Positions 47,329-58,228 of a stretch of DNA of 64,000 nucleotides are shown here, one piece after another. The stretch is from Nymphaea colorata (Eukaryota; Streptophyta; Magnoliopsida; Nymphaeales; Nymphaeaceae): assembly GCF_008831285.2 (NCBI RefSeq), contig NC_045138.2, forward strand, positions 41,905,115 through 41,969,114. The letters are read 5' to 3'. The position numbers and the translations under genes are program-made. The notes under the pieces were generated by a model. It was given only the letters and a program-made list of their open reading frames with translations. It was not told the DNA's origin and did no database searches. How positions within the stretch are numbered: the stretch's first letter is position 1; the number at the start of each line of letters is the position of its first letter.

Positions 47329-50300
47329 ATTAAGCCCTCCTAGTTGAATCTTTTTCTTCCCATCATCCTCTCTTTCTCTTTCCTTCCTTGAATATTTTTC
47401 ATGTATCACCCATGCATAGTTGTTTGGTTTTCCGTTTATATGTGAATGTATGATGAGAATGAGAGTGTGACTTAGGGTTCTTCATTTTTATCTTATTATT
47501 AATTTTTGAGGTTGAAACATGACCAACCCGGAGAAACCTTCACGAATATGTACATGTTAAAAATGGATTCTCATGTTATTGAGTATAAGTTTCCTTCCTA
47601 ATAACCCAATTAGGAACCGTAATGAGTGCCTCATTATATTGCTTGTTTTCTTCCATACACAACGGTGGAAGAAATATATCCCTTGTAATAACTAAGTAAT
47701 AACATTCTATAAATCATAGTTTCCAAAACATTTTCAAAATTAACCTCCTAATATGGCCTTAGGGACTTAGCTTGTACTCTTGCATGAGTCCAAGCTCCCC
47801 TCCGGCCTACATTAAACTTGAAGTTGGTAATCTTAAGTTATTCCTTGATTTCTAATCTTGTGAAGGCACGTATGTATATACATATTATATACATCCATGC
47901 ACACATGATGATCCCCTCACCTTTCTCTCTTTATGCTTTCACTTTTCATTTTACAAATTTTCATATATGCATGAATGTGTATGCATATGTGCTTTATTTC
48001 CTCTATTTCTGATATTTCATTCATCTTTTCAAGATAAATATCTTTACTTACGAAATTTCTTATACATACCCATATATACGTATGTATATTTTTCTTTTCC
48101 TCTAAAACCTCTCTTTTTCTCTTCAAATTAATACATCTTTTTCTCTTAAGCTTTCATATATGTGTATATGTGATGATATGTATACATATATGGATGTCTT
48201 TCTCTATCTCTCTCTCTTTCTTTTCATAAGAGTGTTTTATATCTTGTATTCTTTTAACATTCTCCTCTCACGAGCTTTCTATTTACCAACTTCATTAAGA
48301 CCACAAACCAAGTAATGACCCAATATTAGAATAATGTTTGATGGTCTACAATCTCTATCCCTTTTCAAAAACTTTTCCTTCTTATATACAATAATTATAA
48401 CAACAAAATTTTAGATGTATGTTGTGGTAGGAATAACTTTAGATGAATGTTGTGGTAGGAATATTTTACATTCTTCCAATCATATAGGATAAATACATCC
48501 ATGCATTCTCACCCACTTTATTTCACTTATGATCACAAGCACCTCTCCAAAAAAACTTAAGTAAGATGGAATGAAGCTCTAATTAGGTGGTAACCGAATT
48601 ATAGCAAAATTTCAAACCTACTTAAAGTTTTAAGAGAACATTAAAGTGATTTCAAAATAATTTCACAAGCTTTTCAAATGATATTTATTAATCTCACTTT
48701 TTCTTCGAAACATTTCACATTTTCAAGCAACTCTTCAAGAGTCGTTTCAAAAGTTTGAAACATCAAACTTTCAATATTTTCTACACCGCATATAGAATCA
48801 AAAGGATGTTTAAGTTAAAATAAAATACATCAATGATGAACATAGCCCTTGAATTGATTACCCACGATAAAGGCACCGGAAACGGTTGATCCTCGTACCG
48901 ACGGGCGAGTCACTTTCTCTTTTTTTCAAATAAAAAACTCATTTTTTTGAATCACTTTAAATACCACAAATTTTGGGGATGCGAACACACACATAAAACT
49001 TTATCTTTTTCTATATCTATCTTCACATAGACAATATCCCTATGGCTTTGAAAACAAAGCAACCCACAAATTCAAACAAGATTCTACCAAAGTTAAAATA
49101 CTCTTGGGGTCCAAATAATTCAAAATTAATTTCAAGAATTTAAGTCTTAAAACAAATTCTTCTCCCCTTTATTTCCTTCTTCTTTTCTCACGAATGAGCA
49201 ACTTAGGCTTGTTAGAGCCGCCTCCCCCTTTTTTTTAATTAGCATATGAGAGCTAGCATAAAATCATTTTATGAAAATATTAGGAACAAGAAAAAAATTG
49301 CTACAAGCAATTCTCGTCCTTTTTTTCAGAAAATGGACGGAGATCCTTTTTTTAATAATTTCATAAAAATATAAACCCATTGAGAATATTTGGAATAGTT
49401 TAACACTATTTATAAAATGCATAAAACATCATGGACGACAGAATAATTTTGAACTTCAGATATACATACCTCTCCGTCGACTTCCTTTTTCATTGCTTTT
49501 CATTTTCTCTCTCTCCAGCACTTTCTTCTAGGGTACTCTACCCCCTTTCTAAAAGTTCCACTGAAGATTGCCAATGTTCGGCAACTGAATGGTCCGACGA
49601 TGTTGGACAGTAATGGTGGAGGACATTCACTCCCAGCATCCACAGAGTTGACGTTCTTGGGCTGGAGACAAAAGTTTGAGAGGAAAAACTTCTAACGCCT
49701 TCGCTGGAAGAGAGAATAGCCGAAAACTATAGTGGCTAGGAGAAGATGTGGTTCATAGGGTTTGTCTTCCTCCTGAGCTAAGATATAGCTAAGGTATAAA
49801 CTGGATCCAGCTCAAGGATGATGGTTTTCTTCCTCCCTTTCTCTATAGCAGCAGCAAGATCGCTGCTTTCTGGTGACAACATCAGACAGCCAAGGGCGAA
49901 CAATGGCTAGCTTCGGTGAACAGAAAGGGCCGGATTCATGCATCGAAGTTTCAGGTGTCAAGAGTTTCGTCAATCAAATCCAACCTCTAGAGGGGTTCTT
50001 TACCACACAGCCAGAGGAGATTATTCCGACACAATGATCAGACCCTCAGGGGTTATTTTCCTCTTGAATGAAAACGAAAAATAGAAACCCTTCGTCCAAG
50101 ACTTCCCTCTAATGTCAAGTATGAACCCTTTTCCTTTTCTTTTTCTTTTTTTTTTTTCACTAGAAGACGATCTCTTCTCCATTTCCCAAGCACCATATAG
50201 GCAGTGGTTTGCCACTATGTTGGCTTGCTCATTGTCCATGTTATGTTTCTCATTCTGCAGTAGTGCTGGAAAACCCCCAAAAGCCTAGCAATAGGTAAAG

Positions 50301-51178
50301 CGGTCATTTCTTTTATTTTCTTCCTCATTTACTTTTGTTTTCTCACTGTAACTGCTGCGTAGGCTTCGGTTTTTAGTGACCGAAAAGATGGCCGGAGACA
50401 GATCGACACTTGCAGGGTTACATATTCTGTCCTCAAGGGTTCTTTTCCTATGTGCTAGATGTTAAATTTCTCTGTTGGTTGATTGCATTTTTTCAAGAAA
50501 ATAACAGCAAACTGAGAGCATGTCTTTAACTTCAAGGGCTGGGATTCCCTGTAGCAACCTAGAAGGAAGAGGTGGTTCCAGCCACATGGTAAATTACCAA
50601 CTAGTTATTATTTTAATTATTGTTACCTTTTTCTTTTGTAATCTTTCCCACTCTCCCTTGGTTCTTTCTTCTTTGTTCTTCCCTTTTTTTACATTCAAAA
50701 TTCAAAAAACCACCAAATTCACAAATTCACAGGAAAGGAAAAGAACGACATGGCATGGAACATGTAATACCATAGTCAGAGAAACAAAAAAATGGTAAAC
50801 AACCATTGCAATAGAAAATTGAGGCTAGAATGCATCGTCTTCAATACCTATTCTCTTTCAAAAATACTTGCATGATATATTTCTAGGTGCAAGCACAAAT
50901 ATACAGACATGAGACAACCCGAATATGCAACCATATTAAATCTCACCTGACATGTTATCTAATTTATGTACACATACTATGAATGGGTGAATGATCATAA
51001 ACAACATGCATATGCTAGGTATCATGCTTGCCAGCATACAATAAAATAGCATCATACATGGTGTGCATATCAAGCACACACAAACAAAGACAATAGCAAG
51101 TTTCACAAACATTATATTAATTAACTCACTGTTTCAGCATTTTGATTTTCTTTTTTTTTTTTCAAGTTGTATAACCTT
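47329..51178. other. Interior of element L without recognised coding sequence
   Basis: This is 3.8 kb of AT-rich DNA with short TATGTATA-rich patches (47870-48180). Frames are short and show no gag-pol or host domain. It ends at the primer-binding site. Confidence 0.6.
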
Positions 51179-51191
51179 GCTCTGATACCAC

Positions 51192-51524
51192 TGTTGTAAC
51201 TTTGATGTTTCGCCGAGGATCTCTATGCCAAGCTTAGTTTGCAACTTAAAAATGCACAACAACAAAATGGGAGAGAAAGGAAGAGAGAAGGAGAGTCAGA
51301 ATAATTTCCAGGTTTACTTTTAGGAGGTGCCGGCTAATCTCACGATCAACCCTAAGCATAAGATAAGCTAGGCTTTTATAGACTGCCTCCTAGGGTCCCG
51401 ATGCCCCACAACGGTTACAGTCAGAGGGATTTGTGGATAGTTTTCTTATTTAATCTTGTAACTGCAAGTGGTCCTTCTTGCTGTTACAAGATGTAGAGAT
51501 AGGGCTCATGGCCACTATCCCACA
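51192..51524 (-). repeat. 5' LTR of element L
   Basis: This 333 bp LTR reads TGTGGGATAGTGG...GTTACAACA on the minus strand, next to the initiator-Met primer-binding site at 51179-51190. Confidence 0.88.
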
Positions 51525-52530
51525 GTTTGACCCCCAAACACAGGTTTACTTGGTGCAATAATAGACAAGGGGCCAGCCAATTCTTGTGCAGATTGGACTC
51601 CACCCTAATCAGTGATGTTTGGAAGGATCAGTGGCGCAGTTCTACTAAGATGTGGGTCCTCCCTCGGGTCGACCTCTAACCATTCTGCTCTTAGAGTGAC
51701 AACATGCTTCAATCTTAACCCCCCAGGCACCAGCAGATTTGGCCAATTCAAATACTTTCTTTTTTTAGGCTAAAAGACCACAATGTAAAGTTTTGGTGCA
51801 AGAGGCATGGGGCCTACATGTTTTTGGATGCCCCCTTGTGAGAGTGATCATGAAATTGGTGCTCACTCATTGTGCTCTATATAAATGGGCTAAATCTTGC
51901 TTGGGTGACGTTTCTCTTTGAATTAATGCTTTTCATGAGGAATTGGACAGAATTCAGTCTTTGGAGATGGGCTGTTCTGAATCTAACATTAAGCATGAGC
52001 ATTTGACCAGGGAGGAGTTGAGTTGTAAGATTCCCTCTAAGAGGAGAACAGTTTATGGAAGCAAAGAGCTCACATGAAATGGATGGTCGAAGGGGACCAT
52101 AACACCTTACTACCATGCGGTGATCAAAGGGTGCAGAATGAAGAACTCCTTATCTGCACTAGAGCATGATGGTGCTAGAGTTAACCATGGAAATGCTATT
52201 TGATCGGTTTGCAAATTTTTTTTCTGTGAACATCTTGGCTTTGAGGAGGGGTCGGGTTGTGGCTTAATCAAGACAGAGGATGCCCTTAGACTGTCGAAGG
52301 AGGATGATGCTCATTGGTTTCTCCCTGCTACTATAGAGGAGGTGAAGCAAGTGGCCTACTCATTGGATGGTAATAGCATCCTCCAAGCTCGACGGATTCC
52401 CAGCTTCTTTCTATCAGCACCATTGGACCATTGTTAGCTATGACTTATTGTAGGCTATTAATAGTTTCTTGACCACAGGGAAATCAGTGAAGAAGATTAA
52501 CTGGAATTATATTGCAGTCTAAAAAATGGA
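51525..52530 (+). pseudogene. LINE ORF2 fragment (endonuclease end to RT start)
   Basis: FTWCNNRQGASQFLCRLDS and WVLPRVD at 51546-51675 are the C-terminal endonuclease motifs of plant L1 LINEs. W.QRAHMKWMVEGDHNT at 52056-52105 is the linker motif before RT. ATIEEVKQVAYSLDGNS, then HHWTIVSYDLL and INSFLTTGKSVKKINW, follow at 52330-52520 (RT N-terminus). Many frame changes and stops are present and the rest of RT is absent. Element L abuts its left end. Confidence 0.85.
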
Positions 52531-53510
52531 ACGTTTATGTAGAATTAATGATCTTGGACCAATTGCATGCAATGTGTTTTATGCATTTATATCTAAACTT
52601 TAATGTATTTTACATCACATCAAAACGTATAATCCGTCATTGTTCACTGTCAAATGATAATTGAAATAGTGTTATGATTAAACAACATTGTGTTATCAAA
52701 TATCAATCGATACAATAATCATTATCTTTCTTCATCTTCATCTTCAACCTTTTCTCCCTTAAACAACGACTTCTTGTCAATTTCTTTGTCAATTTCTTTA
52801 AAATGGTGAAAAATCACCCTCTCACAACTCTTAGCAGCGTTGAAAATGAAAAGGGAAAAGAACTTCTAAAAAAAATCTCAAAGCAAAAAAAGAGAATTAG
52901 ACCTTTTTTGAAAAACAAAGCTATATCGTAAGATGTGGCTGTAACGTAAGACACGGAGTCTATATCATCAGGCATGGCTGATACGAGTAAGATACACAGC
53001 ATTTTGTGTTTCATGCCCATATCGTACAGTTTGTTACGTATCATAAGGTACGGCTCTATATCATAAGATACATGTAACATCGTCCTATGCAATAATGAAT
53101 AATAACAGTTAGAGGAGCTAGTAATTTTGGTTAGAGGGCACTAATTCAATATCTTTACTTTTTTTAGACTATATATATATATATCAAAACATTAGCAGAA
53201 AATTAAACAAACCTTGTGAGCCACCATGTGACTATGTTGACTGAAACCAACACAAAACTAGAGCGACTACTGATCACATTAAAAGCAGCAATGGAGAGAG
53301 GTTGGCACAAGCCTTTTCATATATGAGAATTAAAGAAGATCCAAAACAACAATTAGAAAAAAAAAAAAAAACTACACGTCGAAAATGGGGAATCTAAAGC
53401 AACCGGTGCTATGAACCACCCTGCCAAGTGCACGACGTCAAAATTTGAGTGAAACAGATTTCAACAAGTAATAAAATGAAGAAAATGCAAAGGAAAAATA
53501 GGAAACAAGG
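52531..53510. other. Intergenic, no feature recognised
   Basis: AT-rich sequence with a short TA run near 53169-53182. No gene is supported. Confidence 0.5.
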
Positions 53511-53525
53511 CCTTCCCGGCATGCC

Positions 53526-53645
53526 GGGATATGAGTTACCGGCGTTGCCCCCGTAGGGCATGTGCGTGTTGGGACTCGCGTACCAGGGATATGAGTTACC
53601 GGCGTTGCCCCGGTAGGGCATGCGCGTGTTGGGACTCGCGTACCA
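53526..53645. repeat. GC-rich 60 bp unit, two tandem copies
   Basis: Two 60 bp copies (53526-53585 and 53586-53645) start GGGATATGAGTTACCGGCG and end GGGACTCGCGTACCA. They differ at two positions by eye. A perfect 14 bp palindrome CCCGGCATGCCGGG (53515-53528) overlaps the start. The GC-rich block stands out sharply from AT-rich surroundings. Confidence 0.9.
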
Positions 53646-54157
53646 GGCGGTTGGGAGGAAAGTGCGTGGGGACTCGCGCCGCCTCTTTAAAAATGACGGC
53701 AAAAGTCATTTCCCCACCTTCGCTGCTGCCGGCAGCAAGATTGAATCTAATTCAATTGGCAACTAAAGCCCACCAAGATAAACTAGCTTTTTTTGGCAAG
53801 AATAGTTAATCCATTGCATAGATCATTGATATTGCTTCAATTGTGTGAAAATCTTTAACAAACGATGACAAAAGAAGAAACGCGCATACAAGCACCCTGT
53901 AGCAATACGAAGATCTCGAGCACCAATGACTGGAAAGAGAAGGCCGTACAGGAACTCGCAACATGTTGCAGAATACATCCACCAACCAACAAGGAAAATG
54001 CAGATGTGAAGGATCTTTTCTGTCAGAACATTTTTGGGAAGAGTTACAGACATAAATGTTGCCGTTAAGGACAATCGCCAATGGCTGATTGACATGACGT
54101 GAGCTTTACTTTGTTGTGGGGCTGAACCTTCATGGAAACTGAAACTGAAGATTGTTG

Positions 54158-54303
54158 TCAGCTACTGCCAGCATTCTCTCCTCCACCTGCCACCGTCCTA
54201 GCTGCAAAATCATCACTACTTCTTTTGGGCATGTTCATATTAGGAGGTTTCTCTTCCCCACTAAAGTAAATTGAAGATGAGGGAGGCCAGAGTCCACTTG
54301 AGC
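54158..54303 (-). CDS. Possible terminal exon of an unidentified gene
   Basis: On the minus strand an open frame reads SSGLWPPSSSIYFSGEEKPP followed by NMNMPKRSSDDFAARTVAGG and GENAGSS, then TGA (54160-54158). A possible acceptor (CATCTTGAAAG) precedes it, and an in-frame stop lies just upstream of that. The composition (Gly/Ser-rich tail, GEEKPPN) looks more protein-like than neighbouring frames. I do not recognise the family, and no upstream exon is visible, so it could be a captured exon or chance. Confidence 0.25.
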
Positions 54304-54869
54304 CTTTCAAGATGAAGGCATAGTCAAAATGTCATTGCTCACTACCAGTGCAGCTATGACCATAAATCAAATAGCCTAACTATTTACCTGTAAAATCCTT
54401 CAAGGATCATTCTCCTCCATTTCCCATTAACCTGACTATGGGTTAGCCCCATTAGGGCATCAACCTTCTCAACTACCTTTCCTTCAACAATGAACACCCA
54501 TGATCAACTGGGGATATATCCTTTCATCCATCGACCACCCATCTACTGCTCAGAGCTACTTTGTATCCATCCCCCTCCACACTACTTGGGAGGGTCCCCC
54601 TTTGAAAGGGAGGTTTTTGTCTGCCCGACTAAGGACATTCTCATGTCCACCATCTTTGGGGACCCACCTGTCACTAGGGGGACTGATGTTGCCAAAACCC
54701 TTGCCGATCCTACCTTTCTAACTTGCTCTCTCTCTCTCTCCTTGATGGTCCTGATGATTTAATCATTAATGTTAATGACTATGATAATTTTTTTATTTAA
54801 TCATTATGATAGACATAAATGTGGTCGACATCTCAGATTCAATTGCAAATGACAAATCTTAGTTGAAAG
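54304..54869. other. Intergenic, no feature recognised
   Basis: The 90-codon frame at 54490-54762 has no recognisable domain. A short (TC)n run lies near 54727-54741. Confidence 0.5.
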
Positions 54870-56060
54870 CATTATGAAAAAAAGAAGGTCATGTATTCAT
54901 TTTGTAAGAAGGAGATGTTTGGTGGTGTTAACAGGTTGAAGCAACACATTTGACATATAAAAGATGAAATTAAACCACATTTTGCAGTAAAGTCAAAAGT
55001 AGACAAGGAAAATTTCAAAAATATCTAAAGTTTTGGGCTTTGAGACTGCAGATGAATAACATAGCGAAGAAACATGGACTTGTCATTTGCATTCTGATAA
55101 AGATAATGAAAATGATATAATTATGTAATTGATGAGCAAACAAGCTAAATAATGTGTGTTGTTATTTCAAGGTTCTTTGATCATGATGTAATTCTATTTA
55201 ATGCAGCTAGCTTACGTTATTTTATTGATAGATGAAGTTAAGTTTAATGAAAGCCTGCAAGTAGAAAGATAATTATGGGTCAATATTTAAATGAAAAAAG
55301 AAAATGATGCCTTTCAATGCAAAGTTGTGGTAGAAGTTGGTCAGGAGGATTTGCTAGAAGTAGTTATCATAAGGTTTTCAACCATTCATCATCCTTTAAT
55401 AATATAATATTTTAATTTTCAAGTTATAAACTTATGAAGCTTATATTTAATATTCTTTTCAAGTTATCACTGAAAATGTTGCAAAGTTTGCTCGAAAACT
55501 ATTGAAAAAAGAGTACAACTTCTTTTAGATTATGTATTGTTTACTGCTTATATTCCGCAATGATAGAAATAAAATGCATATACAAGATTGTCACATATGA
55601 TGAGGAACTTATTCATTAACAAGAGAGATTTTGAAGCTAGTGTATATAAGGTTCTAACCAATTTTATATTCCTTGAAACCACGTTAGAACATAAAAATTG
55701 CTTCATAAAATGTGCGTAAATAAACAATGGACAACTATAAGATTCTGTAAGTCATAAGAAAGAAAAGAAGTTGAGAAAATTGTCTTGAACCCACCCTTTT
55801 AGAAGATAGTGGTTATATTATTAAAGATAACAGAATTTTTGCTTCTAATATTGACCTACAGTGTTGATAACCTCAACTCAGTATGAGTTATATTTATATG
55901 AAGCCATGACAAACGTAGAAATTAAAGGTATTTATGGTGGTGATGATAGGAAATATAATGCTTGTGAATTAATTGATAAGAGAAAAGAAGGCCAACTTCA
56001 TCGCCATTTTCATGTTACAATATATTTCTTAAATTCAACATATCAATACTCGTAAAAATC
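54870..56060 (+). pseudogene. hAT-family transposase pseudogene
   Basis: Near 54880-54990 the translation VMYSFCKKEMFGGVNRLKQH is a BED zinc finger whose first Cys is Tyr. From 55590, LMRNLFINKRDFEASVYKVL, then KIVVILLKITEF, and in another frame the tail at 55870-56055 (EAMTN, CELIDKR, GQLHRHFHVTIYFLNSTYQY), follow the order of plant hAT transposases. The middle (about 55000-55590) is badly decayed. Stops and frame changes are numerous. It could be a relic of the element class that supplied transposase to H1-H4, but that link is not shown. Confidence 0.8.
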
Positions 56061-56700
56061 TTCAATTGTGAGATGTTGGTAATGACTCAATGACAAATTT
56101 ATAATATCATATTATTGTATATTTCTTATGTTTTCATAATCTTCAATGGTTTGCCAGTAATTTGTTTTTCTTGTTCACTATTATTAGCATCCTATGGTTA
56201 TGTGTGGACTCAAACAACGCACCATGTGCCTAGAGCTGGACATTCAAAACGCAGCAGCTGCGACGTTACACGTTTGTTCTTTTTTTTTTTTATTTGCCAA
56301 TATTTTAAAAGTGATGTTTATCTTATGTACCATAAATTTACAATCATAATTTTTTTTCCATGTTATTATACGCAAGATTTCATAACTCTTTTGGCTATGA
56401 AGTTTAGATAAAAAGAAGTACCCGGTGCCCATTTAACCGTTAGTTTTAGTTTTTTACTCTTTCACCATTTTCAAAATATTGAATATAGTGACGACAATTT
56501 AATGTTACAATTTTGTGTTTTACTTAGAAATAAGATGGGAAGAATATGGAGGCTGTGAACAGCAAAAAATTGCAACTTCTTAGTGAAATATTTTCTCCAA
56601 GTGAATGCTAAATAAGCAAGTTTCATCAAATTCATTTAAAAAAGGTGCAATATACTATAACAAAGACAACTAAATAACTTGATATCTACGCATTACAACT
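56061..56700. other. Intergenic, possibly the hAT 3' flank
   Basis: TAGAGCTGGACATTCAAAAC at about 56231 resembles some hAT termini, but no matching left end was found. Confidence 0.35.
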
Positions 56701-56739
56701 TAAAACTAAATGAGAAACAAGTCTTGAGTCTACGGAACT

Positions 56740-57040
56740 TCAATTCCATCTCATTGGAGACTATTTTCTTGAGGATCAAGTCATCAATTTGGACAGGACA
56801 ATCATCCATAGCCAAAAATGCTTCGTCTCTCTCCCATCATTCTCTATGTTTTCCATCAATGAAGCCAAGAGTCCTCTACACTTATTCAACACTAATGATG
56901 AGACAAGAACTGCAGCCTCCAACCTGTTTGGATGCTACATAGCAACTTTTGCAGCCCAATATTTAGGCCTTCCCTTGGTAACATATTATCTTCGTGCCAT
57001 TGTTGGAATCCAGTGGTTTCGGCAACGAAATCGAAGTTAA
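56740..57040 (+). pseudogene. LINE reverse transcriptase fragment
   Basis: The frame at 56789-57040 reads FSINEAKSPLHLFNTNDETR, then AASNLFGCYIATFAAQYLGL and PL. The order A..LGC..G..P..YLGLPL is the conserved end of the RT domain in plant L1 LINEs. No catalytic FADD segment is present and both flanks are unrecognised. Confidence 0.6.
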
Positions 57041-58006
57041 AATCACTGAACCTCCACTGAAAATAGGATTAACATCATAGCCAAAATATTTCTTTTGAGT
57101 ATTTCAAACAATACGAAGAAGCATTTAACTTGGAATTTGATAACTATAACGTCGTCTAGAATCTGCATGGGAGTCCCAAATATCTAGTCTACAAATGTTA
57201 CCCTTCTCCTCAACTGGGCATTAGAATTGAGCAACTCCAGGACACAATTTTCCAAACATAACGTCTTAGTAACATCATGGTGGCTGTCCCATGCTCCTCC
57301 TGGTTCCATGAAAATTCTCGTATTTGCTAGCCATGGACCTCAACTGTAAATCTTTTTCAACTCCGGCTTATACCCACCCACAATCTGTCAGGAGTCGGCT
57401 TCAACTCAAAAGTCTACCCCGCACTTTTTTGCCTCAACAGCTGACTGGTTTTGTAATTGGAGCGATTTGCTTTCTCTCTAATTAACAACCTGAGCCTTTT
57501 TTTGTTCTGTATGGTTTTCTCTTAGCCCACTTTTTTTGGATCAAAGAGTCGCTCTGCATGGTTTTTCCTTGACTCACATTTCGTGGTCCAAGAGTCCTAT
57601 CAATGTTATTATCTCCCCCTCCAACTCATACCCACCCCGAGCAATGTTATTATCTCCCCCTCCAACACATACCCACCCCCACCCATTTCTCACCCACCAC
57701 ACTCACACACAGGCTTGACAAAGCCGACTGAAACCAAAACATGAAAAACCACAATCGTTAACTTAGTTTTTTATGCATACTGATATGCATACCCTGTATG
57801 TGAGCCAACAAGAGCTCAACCAAAAGGGTTAGTGTGATGAGAAAATAAAGTCTGAGAGGGAGTACAATTTAACATACACACGTATTCATCTCTAGTTTTG
57901 AACAATAGATACTGAGAAATGCACAGACGGCATAATGCAAACAATGACTGTGTACTCGACTACCACTGTATACAGTTATGTACAAAGGATCCCGTACATG
58001 CATCAA
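57041..58006. other. Region downstream of the BPI/LBP gene
   Basis: The bases just left of 58007 should be the 3' UTR of the minus-strand gene, but no clear polyadenylation signal stands out. A 38 bp unit CAATGTTATTATCTCC...CACCCC is repeated at 57601-57638 and 57642-57679. Confidence 0.55.
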
Positions 58007-58228
58007 TTAAAGGACTCGTTGCTTCATCAAACTTGATATAATTTTAGCACTCGTCGAGTTGTTTGGAGCAGATGCTAAATCAGTACAAATCACAGCATTT
58101 GAATCGCCAAGTGATATGTCGCTGTTGGTCAACGCAAAACCATGAATAACGGGCAAAGGGAACCCTCTGCTAAGACGGGTGTTGACATATGGTATAAAGA
58201 CGTCCTTCAAAAGAACCCGTACCACAGT
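58007..58228 (-). CDS. BPI/LBP-family lipid-binding protein, last exon
   Basis: This minus-strand exon encodes TVVRVLLKDVFIPYVNTRLS, RGFPLPVIHGFALTNSDISL and GDSNAVICTDL, ending QRVL with TAA at 58009-58007. It matches the C-terminal end of the second BPI domain, where plant LBR-type proteins have FPLP.IHGF.L.N. Plant members bind bacterial lipopolysaccharide and act in the apoplast or endomembrane system. The acceptor is CTTGCAG before 58228. Phase 0 joins it to the 59719-59844 exon (YLIQ/TVVRV). The tail after the last conserved strand is about 20 residues long. Confidence 0.9.
   Translation of the reverse strand, partial: TVVRVLLKDVFIPYVNTRLSRGFPLPVIHGFALTNSDISLGDSNAVICTDLASAPNNSTSAKIISSLMKQRVL

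Larger units (their letters stand above)
41620..51524 (-). mobile_element. Large non-coding LTR retrotransposon L (LARD-like)
   Basis: Two LTRs of about 333 bp flank 8.4 kb without any gag-pol. On the minus strand the 5' LTR is 51192-51524 (TGTGGGATA...TACAACA), followed after one base by the primer-binding site TGGTATCAGAGC (51190-51179). The purine tract AAGCGGGAGA (42831-42822) precedes the 3' LTR, 42821 down to 42489 plus 9 bp beyond H2. The interior holds three sets of degenerate tandem repeats. Flanking pentamers (CTTAT and GTTTG) do not match, so the copy may be recombinant. Large size, an LTR pair, PBS and PPT without coding sequence define a LARD, which must use proteins of another element. 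Confidence 0.83.

Noticed and set aside
41615-51529. A target-site duplication for element L
   Set aside because: The flanks CTTAT and GTTTG do not match, so none is claimed.
53806-54095. Overlapping minus-strand frames of about 90 codons with hydrophobic stretches
   Set aside because: Two frames over the same bases and no family recognised; at most this could be 3' UTR of the possible exon at 54158.
51525-57040. Joining the LINE pieces at 34.95, 51.5 and 56.7 kb into one element
   Set aside because: Their domain order (RT end/zf-RVT, endonuclease-RT start, RT end) is not collinear along the window, so they are treated as separate insertions.
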